Positions 53,546 to 63,278 of a DNA stretch of 64,000 bases are shown piece by piece. Source of the stretch: Pontibacter sp. FD36 (lineage in GTDB: Bacteria; Bacteroidota; Bacteroidia; Cytophagales; Hymenobacteraceae); NCBI RefSeq assembly GCF_015686655.1, contig NZ_JADPMP010000013.1:124001-188000 (forward strand), read 5' to 3'. Numbering within the stretch: position 1 is the first letter of the stretch; every line of letters begins with the position of its first letter. A program made the position numbers and the translations under genes. The notes below the pieces were generated by a model. The model saw nothing but the letters and a program-made list of their open reading frames with translations, searched no databases and was not told the origin of the DNA.

Positions 53546-56500
53546 ATGCTTCACTTCTTTTTTAGTCAACCTGATACAGTGTACGCCTTACAAAGCGAAG
53601 GTGACCTGAACGCTACTGACATCCAAAAACTGGAATGGTTATTCGGCAACGCCACTCTAAAGCAGGAAACTGTGCTGAGTGGCTTTTTTGTTGGCCCACG
53701 TGCTGCTATGATCACGCCTTGGAGTACCAATGCCGTGGAAATTACCCAGAACATGGGCATCGAAGGTATAATCCGTATCGAAGAGTTTGCCATCGTAACG
53801 GAGGACTTCACGGATTTTGACCCGATGCTTTCGCAAAAGTATAACGGTCTAGATCAAGAGATTTACACGATCAACATACAGCCGGAGCCGGTGCAGCCGG
53901 TAACGGATATTGCGGCTTACAACAAACAGGAAGGGCTTTCGCTGAGCGAGGAAGAGGTGGAGTACTTGAATAAGCTATCTGAAAGAGTTGGCAGACCGCT
54001 GACTGATTCTGAAGTATTCGGCTTCTCGCAGGTGAACTCAGAGCACTGCCGCCACAAGATCTTCAACGGCAAGTTTGTGATCGATGGCGAAGAGAAGCCA
54101 AGCTCTCTGTTCAAACTGATCCGCAAAACATCAGAGACACACCCGAACGACATCGTTTCTGCTTACAAAGACAATGTGGCCTTTATCAAAGGGCCGGTGG
54201 TACAGCAATTTGCCCCGAAGCGTGCCGATGTACCTGATTATTACCAGGTAAGTGATTTTGAATCGGTTATTTCGATTAAAGCAGAAACACACAACTTCCC
54301 GACCACAGTAGAGCCTTTCAACGGTGCTGCAACAGGTTCTGGTGGTGAGATTCGTGACCGCCTGGCTGGTGGACAGGGTGCCCTGCCGCTGGCTGGTACT
54401 GCCGTGTACATGACCGCTTTGTCGCGACTGGAGAAAGACCGTCCGTGGGAACAAGCGACGCAGGAAAGACAGTGGCTCTACCAAACGCCGATGGATATCC
54501 TGATCAAGGCTTCTAACGGAGCTACTGATTTCGGTAACAAGTTCGGACAGCCGCTGATCACTGGTTCGGTGCTGACGTTTGAGCACGACGAAAAAGCGGA
54601 TCAGATCGAGGCTCCACGTAAACTGGGCTACGACAAAGTGATCATGCTGGCAGGTGGCGTTGGCTACGGCAAAGCAAGCCAAGCTCAGAAAGGACACCCG
54701 AAAACGGGCGATAAAATTGTGATCCTGGGTGGTGAGAACTACCGCATCGGTATGGGTGGTGCAGCGGTTTCTTCTGCTGACACAGGCGAGCACGGCACAG
54801 GTATAGAACTGAACGCCATCCAGCGTTCCAACCCGGAAATGCAGAAGCGTGCTGCCAATGCCATTCGTGGTATGGTGGAAAGCGAGCACAACCCGATTGT
54901 TTCGATCCACGATCACGGTGCTGGTGGCCACTTAAACTGCCTTTCTGAACTGGTGGAAGAAACCGGCGGCAAAATAGACTTGGATAAATTGCCTGTAGGC
55001 GACCCTACCCTTTCAGCCAAAGAGATCATCGGCAACGAATCGCAGGAGCGTATGGGTTTGGTGATCGGTGAAGAAGATATCGAGACCCTGCAAAAGATAG
55101 CGGAACGTGAACGTGCTCCAATGTATACCGTGGGCGACGTGACCGGTGACCACCGTTTTACCTTCGAGTCTGCCTCTACGGGCCAGAAACCGATGGATCT
55201 GGAGCTGAGCGATATGTTCGGCAGTTCGCCAAAAGTGGTGATGAACGACAAGACCGTTGCCCGGGAATACCAGGCGGTAACTTACGAACAAAACCAGCTG
55301 CATACCTACCTGGAGCAGGTGTTGCAATTGGAAGCTGTCGCCTGTAAAGATTGGCTCACGAATAAAGTAGACCGCTGCGTGGGTGGCCGCGTAGCGAAGC
55401 AGCAGTGCGCTGGCCCGCTGCAATTGCCACTGAACAACTGCGGTGTGATGGCACTGGACTTCCAGGGCAAAGAAGGTATAGCCACTTCCATTGGCCATGC
55501 CCCTATCTCAGCCCTGATCGATCCGGCAGCGGGTAGCCGCAATGCCATCGGTGAATCACTTTCCAACATCGTGTGGGCACCTTTGAAGGATGGTTTAAGG
55601 AGCGTTTCGCTTTCTGCTAACTGGATGTGGGCTTCCAAGAACGAAGGAGAAGATGCTCGTCTGTATCAAGCGGTGGAGGCCTGTTCTGATTTCGCTATTG
55701 CCCTGGGCATCAACATCCCAACCGGCAAGGACTCGCTTTCGATGAAGCAGAAGTACAAGGACGAGGATGTAATTGCGCCAGGTACGGTGATCATCTCAGC
55801 AGCAGGTAACTGCAGCAACGTGCGCCAGGTGGTAGAGCCGGTGTTGCAGCACAATGGCGGCAACATTTACTACATCAACTTGTCAAATGATGCCTTTAAG
55901 TTAGGTGGATCTTCTTTTGCGCAGGTTGTCAACAAGATCGGTAACGAAACACCAGATATCACTGATGCAGCCCTGTTCAAGAATGCGTTCAACACGTTGC
56001 AGCAGCTGATCAAAGAAGATAAGATAGCGGCGGGCCATGACATTGGCAGTGGCGGTTTGATCACGACCTTACTGGAGATGTGCTTTGCTGACAATAACCT
56101 GGGTGCTTCCATTGACCTGACCTCACTGGGCGAAGAGGACTCTATTAAAGTGCTGTTTGCTGAGAATATCGGTATCGTATTCCAGGCTTCGGCAGAGGTT
56201 GAAGAAACCTTGAAATCCAACAATGTAGCATTCTATAAAATAGGCACGAGCACATCAAGCGCTACATTGGAGCTGAAGAACGGCGAAGCAGCTTTTAGCT
56301 TCGACATCGCACAACTGCGTGACACTTGGTTCAAAACTTCCTACCTACTGGATATCAAGCAAAGTGGCCCGCATAGCGCCAGAGAGCGTTTTGAAAACTA
56401 CAAAAAGCACGAACTGACCTATACCTTCCCGGCAGGATTTGACGGCAAGAAGCCAGCCATCGACAGTTCTAAGCCAAGAATCAAGGCGGCGATCATTCGG

Positions 56501-57226
56501 GAGAAAGGAAGTAACTCGGAGCGTGAAATGGCCAATGCTATGTACCTGGCCGGCTTCGACGTGAAGGACGTGCACATGACCGACCTGATCTCTGGAAGAG
56601 AGACCCTGGAGGATATTCGATTCATCGGTGCCGTGGGTGGCTTCTCTAACTCGGACGTGCTGGGTTCTGCCAAAGGATGGGCAGGTGCCTTTATGTACAA
56701 CGAGAAAGCAAAGACTGCCATTGAGAACTTCTTCAAACGCGAAGACACGCTATCGGTAGGTATATGCAACGGCTGCCAGCTGTTTGTAGAGCTTGGTTTC
56801 ATCACGATGGGGCATGATCAGAAGGCGAGAATGCTGCACAATGTGAGCCAGAAACACGAAAGTATCTTCACTTCCCTGACTATCCAGGAAAACAAATCGG
56901 TAATGCTTTCAAGCCTGGCCGGTGCTACGCTAGGGGTTTGGGTATCGCACGGCGAAGGTCGCTTTAGCTTGCCGCACACCGAGGATAAGTACCAGATCGT
57001 GTCGAAGTACGCGTACGAGACCTATCCGGCCTGCCCGAACGGCTCTGACTACAACACCGCCATGATCTGCGATGAAACAGGTCGTCACTTGGTGATGATG
57101 CCACACATCGAACGTTCGCTCCTGCAGTGGCAGTGGGCGCACTATCCGAAAGGCCGTCACGATGAGGTATCACCTTGGATGGAAGCCTTCGTGAACGCCA
57201 GAAAGTGGCTGGAAGCGAACCAATAG
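53546..57226 (+). CDS. purL: Phosphoribosylformylglycinamidine synthase (PurL, long form)
   Basis: A 1226-residue FGAM synthase of purine synthesis, single-chain form. An N-terminal domain (1-150), then two synthetase halves (HNFPTTVEPFNGAATGSGGE, later GVMALDFQGKEG), and the C-terminal glutaminase (about 965-1226) with Cys in SVGICNGCQLFVELG and His/Glu near the end (MPHIERSLLQWQWAHYP). All key motifs are intact. It is a single gene ended by a strong terminator. Only one copy of the CAGGTATA motif lies in 3.7 kb. Confidence 0.96.
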   Translation: MLHFFFSQPDTVYALQSEGDLNATDIQKLEWLFGNATLKQETVLSGFFVGPRAAMITPWSTNAVEITQNMGIEGIIRIEEFAIVTEDFTDFDPMLSQKYNGLDQEIYTINIQPEPVQPVTDIAAYNKQEGLSLSEEEVEYLNKLSERVGRPLTDSEVFGFSQVNSEHCRHKIFNGKFVIDGEEKPSSLFKLIRKTSETHPNDIVSAYKDNVAFIKGPVVQQFAPKRADVPDYYQVSDFESVISIKAETHNFPTTVEPFNGAATGSGGEIRDRLAGGQGALPLAGTAVYMTALSRLEKDRPWEQATQERQWLYQTPMDILIKASNGATDFGNKFGQPLITGSVLTFEHDEKADQIEAPRKLGYDKVIMLAGGVGYGKASQAQKGHPKTGDKIVILGGENYRIGMGGAAVSSADTGEHGTGIELNAIQRSNPEMQKRAANAIRGMVESEHNPIVSIHDHGAGGHLNCLSELVEETGGKIDLDKLPVGDPTLSAKEIIGNESQERMGLVIGEEDIETLQKIAERERAPMYTVGDVTGDHRFTFESASTGQKPMDLELSDMFGSSPKVVMNDKTVAREYQAVTYEQNQLHTYLEQVLQLEAVACKDWLTNKVDRCVGGRVAKQQCAGPLQLPLNNCGVMALDFQGKEGIATSIGHAPISALIDPAAGSRNAIGESLSNIVWAPLKDGLRSVSLSANWMWASKNEGEDARLYQAVEACSDFAIALGINIPTGKDSLSMKQKYKDEDVIAPGTVIISAAGNCSNVRQVVEPVLQHNGGNIYYINLSNDAFKLGGSSFAQVVNKIGNETPDITDAALFKNAFNTLQQLIKEDKIAAGHDIGSGGLITTLLEMCFADNNLGASIDLTSLGEEDSIKVLFAENIGIVFQASAEVEETLKSNNVAFYKIGTSTSSATLELKNGEAAFSFDIAQLRDTWFKTSYLLDIKQSGPHSARERFENYKKHELTYTFPAGFDGKKPAIDSSKPRIKAAIIREKGSNSEREMANAMYLAGFDVKDVHMTDLISGRETLEDIRFIGAVGGFSNSDVLGSAKGWAGAFMYNEKAKTAIENFFKREDTLSVGICNGCQLFVELGFITMGHDQKARMLHNVSQKHESIFTSLTIQENKSVMLSSLAGATLGVWVSHGEGRFSLPHTEDKYQIVSKYAYETYPACPNGSDYNTAMICDETGRHLVMMPHIERSLLQWQWAHYPKGRHDEVSPWMEAFVNARKWLEANQ

Positions 57227-57245
57227 GTATAGCAATCCACATCAT

Positions 57246-57285
57246 AAAAAAAGGCGCTCCGGGAATTCCCGGAGCGCCTTTTTTT
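57246..57285. terminator. 40-base perfect palindromic bidirectional terminator
   Basis: A7, GGCGCTCCGGG, AATT centre, CCCGGAGCGCC, T7: every base pairs, the centre being an EcoRI-type GAATTC. It ends purL on one side and the LytTR regulator gene on the other. Confidence 0.93.
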
Positions 57286-57319
57286 ATAAGCTAAACTCTA
57301 CTATTTTCAGGTATAGCGG

Positions 57320-57994
57320 TCAGATACTGTGCAGCTGCTGCATGTAGGAGGCCCCCACAGGCACCTCATTTCCTTTGATGCATACCTGGTGGCGCTCTAT
57401 CTTATCGATCTGCTTTTTAGCGACGATGTAAGAACGATGCACCCGCACAAAGCTATCGGCAGGCAATTGCTCGCTCAGTTCCTGTATGGTCATCCGCGAG
57501 AGCAGTTTTTTTCCTTCCAGCACAAAAGTGACGTAATTGCCCGCAGCCTCCAGGTATAGGATCTCGTCGTAGTGCACCTTCACCTGCTCGTAGCCGGTTT
57601 TGAGGAAGAGATAGTCCTTCACCGGAGCTGTCGTGCCGCGCAATTGCAGGAGTTCCTGTGCTTTGTTGCAGGCCTTGATAAACCGGGGCAGCGAAAATGG
57701 CTTTAGCAGGTAATCAACCGCATCCAGCTCAAAGCTGGTAACGGCGTGCTCAGAGTAAGCGGTCGTAAAGATCACCATCGGCTTTTTCTGGAGGCTCGTC
57801 ACAAACTCCAGTCCAGAGATGTCCGGCATTTTAATATCCAGAAACAGCAAGTCAATCGGTTCGTTTTGCAGGAACTCCAGCGCCTGAAAGGCATCCGTAA
57901 AACAACCCACCAGCTCCAGGTAAGGCACTTTGGCAGCATGTGCCCGTACCACTTCCAGCGCCATTGGCTCGTCGTCTATTGCTATTGCTCTCAT
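57320..57994 (-). CDS. LytTR family response regulator
   Basis: A 224-residue regulator. Receiver domain with phospho-Asp in LLFLDIKMPDISGLEF (about residue 53) and Lys in YLLKPFSL. The C-terminal LytTR DNA-binding domain (about 122-224) includes LYLEAAGNYVTFVLEGKKLL and FVRVHRSYIVAKKQIDKIER. It lies 43 bases after its histidine kinase, forming a pair. Confidence 0.93.
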   Translation of the reverse strand: MRAIAIDDEPMALEVVRAHAAKVPYLELVGCFTDAFQALEFLQNEPIDLLFLDIKMPDISGLEFVTSLQKKPMVIFTTAYSEHAVTSFELDAVDYLLKPFSLPRFIKACNKAQELLQLRGTTAPVKDYLFLKTGYEQVKVHYDEILYLEAAGNYVTFVLEGKKLLSRMTIQELSEQLPADSFVRVHRSYIVAKKQIDKIERHQVCIKGNEVPVGASYMQQLHSI

Positions 57995-58037
57995 ACCTGT
58001 TGCTATACCTTGTCTGCTATACCTGCTTTAAATATAC

Positions 58038-59591
58038 TTATAATTGGAGTGTGAGGTGCACAAAGAATTCTTCCGGCGTATCGCGAATGATCAGTTCGTG
58101 TCTGTCCGAGTACAAATGCTCGAGACGCTGCTTCACATTCTTCAGGCCGATACCTGATTTGTCTTTCTCCGGATCCTGCTCCGACTTTTTCTGCTTGCTA
58201 TTGTATACGTCAAAGTACAGCTTATCCTTATCGGTATGCAAGGTTATCCTGATCCAGGATTTGTGCTTCAGGCTAATCCCATGTTTAAAGGCGTTCTCGA
58301 TGAAAGGAATGAGCAGCATAGGGGCAATGTACTTATCTCCTACCACCTCTTCTATCTTGGTCTCGATTGAGATGTTTGGTGAGGCCGAGGTGCGCAGCAG
58401 CTGCAGGTCAATGTAATTGCGCATGTACTCGATTTCGCGGGAGAGCAGGATTTTTTGCTGGTGATTCTCGTGCAGCATAAAGCGCATCATGTCACCCAAC
58501 ATCTGTATACCTTGCGCGGTGCGTTCGCTGTTCTCCTGCAATGCTGTACCATAGAGCGTGTTCAGGGCATTGAACAAGAAGTGCGGGTTGATTTGGGAGC
58601 GCAGGAAATCGAGGTTGGCACTCGTCGATCCCAGCTCCTTCTTGAGTACAAATACTTCCTCTCTCCCCTTCATCTGGCGCTTAAACAGAAACCAGACAAA
58701 AGGCACTGTCACCACCAGTTGGAACAGGGAGTTGAAAAAGCTCAGGCCAAAAGCGTGGTCTTCGTCATGAAAGAACATCAGCAGCAAAAATGCAACCGGC
58801 AAATAGGCCAGTATGACTACCAGTAGTGATACGAGGAGGTATTTCCTGAAAGGACGTTCTGACTTGAGCGCATTCGGGATCAGATAATAGAAAGCACCGC
58901 AATATAGCAGCAAGGCGCTAAGCGATACGATCGCCAGGGTCAGCGTGAACTCCATCTCTAAATTGAAAACCATCAGTAAAAACACACTGATCATCCAGAT
59001 GATAAAGGCCGTTAGCGTATCACGGTTGATGATCCGGTACCGGGCCGAGATCGCCGTAGCGTTGGCAATCAGGTAGAGCCCACTGTACTTGATAAAGGTA
59101 TAGATACTGACCAGTAGCAACAGAAACAGCGCATGACGGAAGCTATCCTGAAAGATCAGGCCATAGTCTTGCTCACCGCCATACTCCCAGGTTAACAGGT
59201 AGCTCTTGGTATAGGTGTCGAGCACGCCCGCCACGAAGGCATAGGTCAGGTATAGCCCAAGCAGCAGCAGGGAATAAAGTGCCACGCGTTCCTTCTGCAT
59301 CAGCTTGGGTATGATCCTGAAGTTGAGGAACAGAAATGCCAGGTACAGCAAGGTATAGCGGATCAGCTGCGGCCAGAAATAGTGCTTGTAGAAGTGATAT
59401 TCAATCCCTGCCCTCTCAAAAAACCATTGATTAGGTTCGTAAGAAGTAGAGAGCGAGAAGATTGAAAAAACAAAAATAGCAGTCGCCACCCAGAACTCTA
59501 TTTTAGCCGTCTGGAGTGGCTTTGCGATGTGGTTGTCCAGTGTCATATCATTCATAAAACAATGATAAATTAAAGCGTTGAGTATAAACAA
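58038..59591 (-). CDS. LytS/YehU-type membrane sensor histidine kinase
   Basis: Up to 517 residues. The start is uncertain among ATGs at 59591, 59555 and 59546; the later ones fit better since the first 12 residues look like leader. About nine or ten membrane helices (30-300) are followed by the His_kinase domain with phospho-His in SQINPHFLFNALNTLYG and the HATPase (MLLIPFIENAFKHGI, GIGLKNVKQRLEHLY). Its regulator follows. It is 39 bases after the ABC/M1 fusion gene, so one operon is likely. Confidence 0.9.
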   Translation of the reverse strand: MFILNALIYHCFMNDMTLDNHIAKPLQTAKIEFWVATAIFVFSIFSLSTSYEPNQWFFERAGIEYHFYKHYFWPQLIRYTLLYLAFLFLNFRIIPKLMQKERVALYSLLLLGLYLTYAFVAGVLDTYTKSYLLTWEYGGEQDYGLIFQDSFRHALFLLLLVSIYTFIKYSGLYLIANATAISARYRIINRDTLTAFIIWMISVFLLMVFNLEMEFTLTLAIVSLSALLLYCGAFYYLIPNALKSERPFRKYLLVSLLVVILAYLPVAFLLLMFFHDEDHAFGLSFFNSLFQLVVTVPFVWFLFKRQMKGREEVFVLKKELGSTSANLDFLRSQINPHFLFNALNTLYGTALQENSERTAQGIQMLGDMMRFMLHENHQQKILLSREIEYMRNYIDLQLLRTSASPNISIETKIEEVVGDKYIAPMLLIPFIENAFKHGISLKHKSWIRITLHTDKDKLYFDVYNSKQKKSEQDPEKDKSGIGLKNVKQRLEHLYSDRHELIIRDTPEEFFVHLTLQL

Positions 59592-59630
59592 AAAATGTGA
59601 TGAATGCGGTTAATTTTGTGACGGATGGTG

Positions 59631-62600
59631 CTAAAACATGGTATCCAGCATGAAATTGATCAGTTGCGCTGACTGTCGTACATAAAGGGCTTTTGTAGGC
59701 GCAGCCGGTTTCTGAATGGTCACCTTTCTGACATTGTCCATCATCTCCAGATCGATCAGCAGGTTGCGCGGGTCTATACCTGCGTGAGCCGGCTTAGCGG
59801 GAACAGTGAGTTGGATTTGCTGTTCCCCGGCATGTAACCTGTGCTTCTCCAGGTATAGCAACTCTCCTAACTGGCCGTCCTGACCAGCGGCATACACTCC
59901 TACTTCTACCAGATCTTGTACAGGTATAGCCGTTTCCCTGCCTAAGGTGTCCACCACCGACTTCTGCGCCCGGACATCCAGGGTCACGCTCCATTGTCCA
60001 TCCGCTGTCGGAACTGCTACAGCCTGCTTCGTTTCCAGATTCCAGTAAGTGTTTTTTTCGAACAGGTCGACCAACAGGTACTGCAATGAATCCGGGGCGG
60101 CCGCCTGCAATTCGCGGTACAGATGCAGGGATGTGGACAGTGGGGGCTCACCTGAACCGAACTTTTGCAGCAGCTTGCACAGGGCCCGGTTCACCTGCTC
60201 CTCTCCCAGGTATTCTTTTAGGGCATACATGGCGAAAGGGCCTTTCCTGTAACGCATAAAAGGATCTGAAGCCCGTAGCAGCGGCACATCGGCCTTGGAG
60301 CGGGGTGTGAGATAAGACTGGCGCATCACCCACAGGAGCCTTTCCAGATGCTCTGCGCCGTAAGTGGCCTCTACCACTCCCAGTGCGCTGTACCAGGCCA
60401 GACTCTCGGTCAGCAGGGCCGCTCCTTCCATGTCAGCCGGCACCAGCTGATGCGCCCACCATTGGTGTGCCACTTCATGTGCCCCTACCGCAAAAACAAG
60501 GTCGATATCCCGCCAATCTTCCTCGGGGTTCAGCATGGAGAAATTCTCCGTCAGGGCAATGGTACCCGGATAGGCCGATGCCCCGCCTCCGGCCCCGGGA
60601 TACTCGACCAAGCGGAGTTGGCGGTGCGGGTAAGGCCCAAAATGACGGGTATAGTATTTTAGCGACGCTTCCGCACTTTTGAACAGCCGATCCGCCTGAT
60701 GGACATGCGCCGGGTGATAAAGCACCTGGATCAGGATATCCTGCCACTCGGTTTCGCGTATGGCATAGGCAGCCGAATAGAAAGTATAGAGGTTGCGTAT
60801 GGGTGCGTCAGCCACATAGTAAAAGTAGCGTCTCCCTTTTTCTGTCCAGGTATACTGCAGGGCGCCGCTTGTAACGGCTGTTTGGTCTGCGGAAGTGCCT
60901 ACCACCGCCTCAAAGCGGATTCGCTCCTGATCAGCGTTCTGATGCTGCACTTCTCCTTCCTGCAGTGGCTGAATAGCCGGTTTTGGAGGAAGCTGATGTG
61001 CCTGCCGGTCGCGTGCAAGATGCAATTCCCGGTTTGCCTGGTAGCCGATGGCAGGTAGCCACGCATGATTTAGAAAATAGCTGCCGTTCGCTGTCACTGC
61101 ATAATCAGCACCTTTCCTGGCAAAGCCTTTGGGCATATATTGGATGTCAAAACTCAACTCCAACGAATCACCAGGTTGCAGAGCCTTTTCGAGGATGAAA
61201 ATGGAATGGTGATGTTGCTGATCCTCGAGCAAAGTTATGGTCGCCCGGTCAAACTGCAAATCCCTGGTATCGACACCAAGAGCTGTGGCAATGTGTATCG
61301 TGTCAATGGCTACCCTACTTTTGTTCTGAAGGGTATAAACTCCGCTCACCCACGCCTCCCCCTGATCGGGGAAAAACTCTACGTGCAGGCTGGTGGCTGT
61401 CAGCGTTGGCTGCGGTACCCCATGATACTTTCCATAGAGCTGTTCATAAGTGGCACGTCTTGCTAGTAGCTCATCTTTTGACAGTTGCTCAGTCAGCACA
61501 TCCGTCTGGTAGAACACAAAAGCACCCAGCGAAAAAATCGCCAGCAATCCGCATGCGAGTGCCAGTAACAGTGGTTTTGATGGGTGCAGCACCGCACGGC
61601 GTATTCGTTGCCCTATACCTGTTTCCCGGCCTCTCACCCAAAACCTGAGAGTAAGCAGTGCCAGTAGTAGTGCCCAGGCTACCCAGTATAGTTTAAACCA
61701 AATCCAGGATGCTAACTGCGACCCGAAACCACGCATATCCGAGTAAGACCACCCAAGGTCTGCACCGTAAATCAAAAGCTTGTTTACCACGCCCATTTCA
61801 TGCGCGAATACACTGAAGAGAAAGGTGACAAACGTGATGATGTGCGCCAGGTATTTATGATTCACCAGTACATGCACGACCATTCCCAGCACCGCAACCA
61901 ATAAGTAGTCTATCAATTGCAGCCCAAAGAGCATACGCAGGTATAAGCCGATCTCCAGCACTTTATACCCCTGCGATAGCTGCGTGGCTATACCTGCCAG
62001 CAGAAAAACTAGTTGCAGACTAAGCAGCATCAGCACCAAACTACTCAGCTTACTGAAGAGCAAAACCCAATTAGGCACGGGGGCCGCATCGGCTATATCA
62101 CTGATCCGGGCGTCCCGCTCACGCCAGATAAGCTGCCCGGCATACACCACCATGACCGCAACTACGACCAGGCGTAACATGAACAGGTTGTAAATGGCTG
62201 TAATGCGGGCAGTCGTAGGAAGCGTCGGCACTCCGAGCGAGCCCTCCAGCCACTCCGGCAAAAGCACCAGTAGTAGCCCCGCTATACCTGACAAAGCAAT
62301 CCAGCCCCAGCTTTTCATGTTTTCCCGATAGGTCTGTAGCGTGATGGCAGCCGTCTGTTGCAGCCGGGAGCGCAACCGGAAGTTCTTTTGAACCTGTGGA
62401 ACGGCAATCGGTACTGCATCTGCGATCGGTGCCTCTATGGGTTTGCGCTTCATGATCCGGCTCCACCAACCTGAACTGACATGGTGTGCAAATCGAAAGC
62501 GACCGAAGGCAACGGCCATAAAGCCAAACGCTATCAGCAGCCAGAGCAACCTGTTCCAGAGCAGCCATCCATCTAGCGGCAACAGTTGGGTATTGATGTT

Positions 62601-63278
62601 AAGAGGTGTCTGTGTTTTCCTGAACTCAGCCACTATGGTAAAGCAAGAGAAGTCCAGCTGCTTAGCTAAATCCCATTGGCCCAGCTGGTCTGCCAGCATT
62701 TCTTTGCTTGTCAGTGCCATCATAAACAGCAGTCCGCCGCTTAGAAAACTCACCATGGCATGGCGACTCAGCAAGGCCAGCGAAAACAACATAGCCGTGG
62801 AAACAAAGGCAGCGGGAAGCGCGATCACCAGAAAGGAACTCAGGTAGGGTGAGAACTGGAATGGGCCAAAGAGCACAGGGTCTATACCTGGCACTACCAG
62901 CGCCAGCAACAGACCCAAGGGCAGCGCCAGCATGACCAGTGCGACCACGGCAAAGGCCCCCATCAGCTTACCACCCAGGTAGGCAAACTTACTGACAGGC
63001 GTTGTGTACAACAATGGATCAATTCTGGACCGCAAGTCGTGTGTCGCTGCTTCGCCGGCCACGGCTGCTATCACCAGCAGTGCCAGCAAACTGGCAATGG
63101 CTGAAATAGCCGCTATCACAACAGGTGCATTCAGGAAATAATCTCCGCTGTACACATTCTCGGTAAAGCTCAGTACCATTGCAAAAGTCAGCAGCAGAAA
63201 AATACCGAAATAGATCCAGGTGGAAATGCGGCGCAGCTGGTAGCGCAGCTCAAAACCGAACATCGCCCAGAACATCAT
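59631..63278 (-). CDS. ABC-2 permease fused to M1-type aminopeptidase
   Basis: A 1215-residue fusion. The first half holds about 12 membrane helices of ABC-2 type (from MFGFELRYQLRRISTWIYFG; second set about 320-600). The second half (about 630-1130) is a gluzincin of family M1: zinc motif HEVAHQWWAHQL with the third ligand Glu in ALLTESLAWYSALGV, and GGGASAYPGTIALTENF in the GAMEN position. This architecture is known in Bacteroidota but its substrate is not. The start overlaps the ATPase stop by ATGA. It may export or process peptides; the gene has nine exact copies of the repeated motif. Confidence 0.9.
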   Translation of the reverse strand: MMFWAMFGFELRYQLRRISTWIYFGIFLLLTFAMVLSFTENVYSGDYFLNAPVVIAAISAIASLLALLVIAAVAGEAATHDLRSRIDPLLYTTPVSKFAYLGGKLMGAFAVVALVMLALPLGLLLALVVPGIDPVLFGPFQFSPYLSSFLVIALPAAFVSTAMLFSLALLSRHAMVSFLSGGLLFMMALTSKEMLADQLGQWDLAKQLDFSCFTIVAEFRKTQTPLNINTQLLPLDGWLLWNRLLWLLIAFGFMAVAFGRFRFAHHVSSGWWSRIMKRKPIEAPIADAVPIAVPQVQKNFRLRSRLQQTAAITLQTYRENMKSWGWIALSGIAGLLLVLLPEWLEGSLGVPTLPTTARITAIYNLFMLRLVVVAVMVVYAGQLIWRERDARISDIADAAPVPNWVLLFSKLSSLVLMLLSLQLVFLLAGIATQLSQGYKVLEIGLYLRMLFGLQLIDYLLVAVLGMVVHVLVNHKYLAHIITFVTFLFSVFAHEMGVVNKLLIYGADLGWSYSDMRGFGSQLASWIWFKLYWVAWALLLALLTLRFWVRGRETGIGQRIRRAVLHPSKPLLLALACGLLAIFSLGAFVFYQTDVLTEQLSKDELLARRATYEQLYGKYHGVPQPTLTATSLHVEFFPDQGEAWVSGVYTLQNKSRVAIDTIHIATALGVDTRDLQFDRATITLLEDQQHHHSIFILEKALQPGDSLELSFDIQYMPKGFARKGADYAVTANGSYFLNHAWLPAIGYQANRELHLARDRQAHQLPPKPAIQPLQEGEVQHQNADQERIRFEAVVGTSADQTAVTSGALQYTWTEKGRRYFYYVADAPIRNLYTFYSAAYAIRETEWQDILIQVLYHPAHVHQADRLFKSAEASLKYYTRHFGPYPHRQLRLVEYPGAGGGASAYPGTIALTENFSMLNPEEDWRDIDLVFAVGAHEVAHQWWAHQLVPADMEGAALLTESLAWYSALGVVEATYGAEHLERLLWVMRQSYLTPRSKADVPLLRASDPFMRYRKGPFAMYALKEYLGEEQVNRALCKLLQKFGSGEPPLSTSLHLYRELQAAAPDSLQYLLVDLFEKNTYWNLETKQAVAVPTADGQWSVTLDVRAQKSVVDTLGRETAIPVQDLVEVGVYAAGQDGQLGELLYLEKHRLHAGEQQIQLTVPAKPAHAGIDPRNLLIDLEMMDNVRKVTIQKPAAPTKALYVRQSAQLINFMLDTMF

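Noticed and set aside
54131..54931. 266-codon minus-strand frame inside purL
   Set aside because: purL is intact and conserved across this part; no promoter or domain supports the antisense frame.
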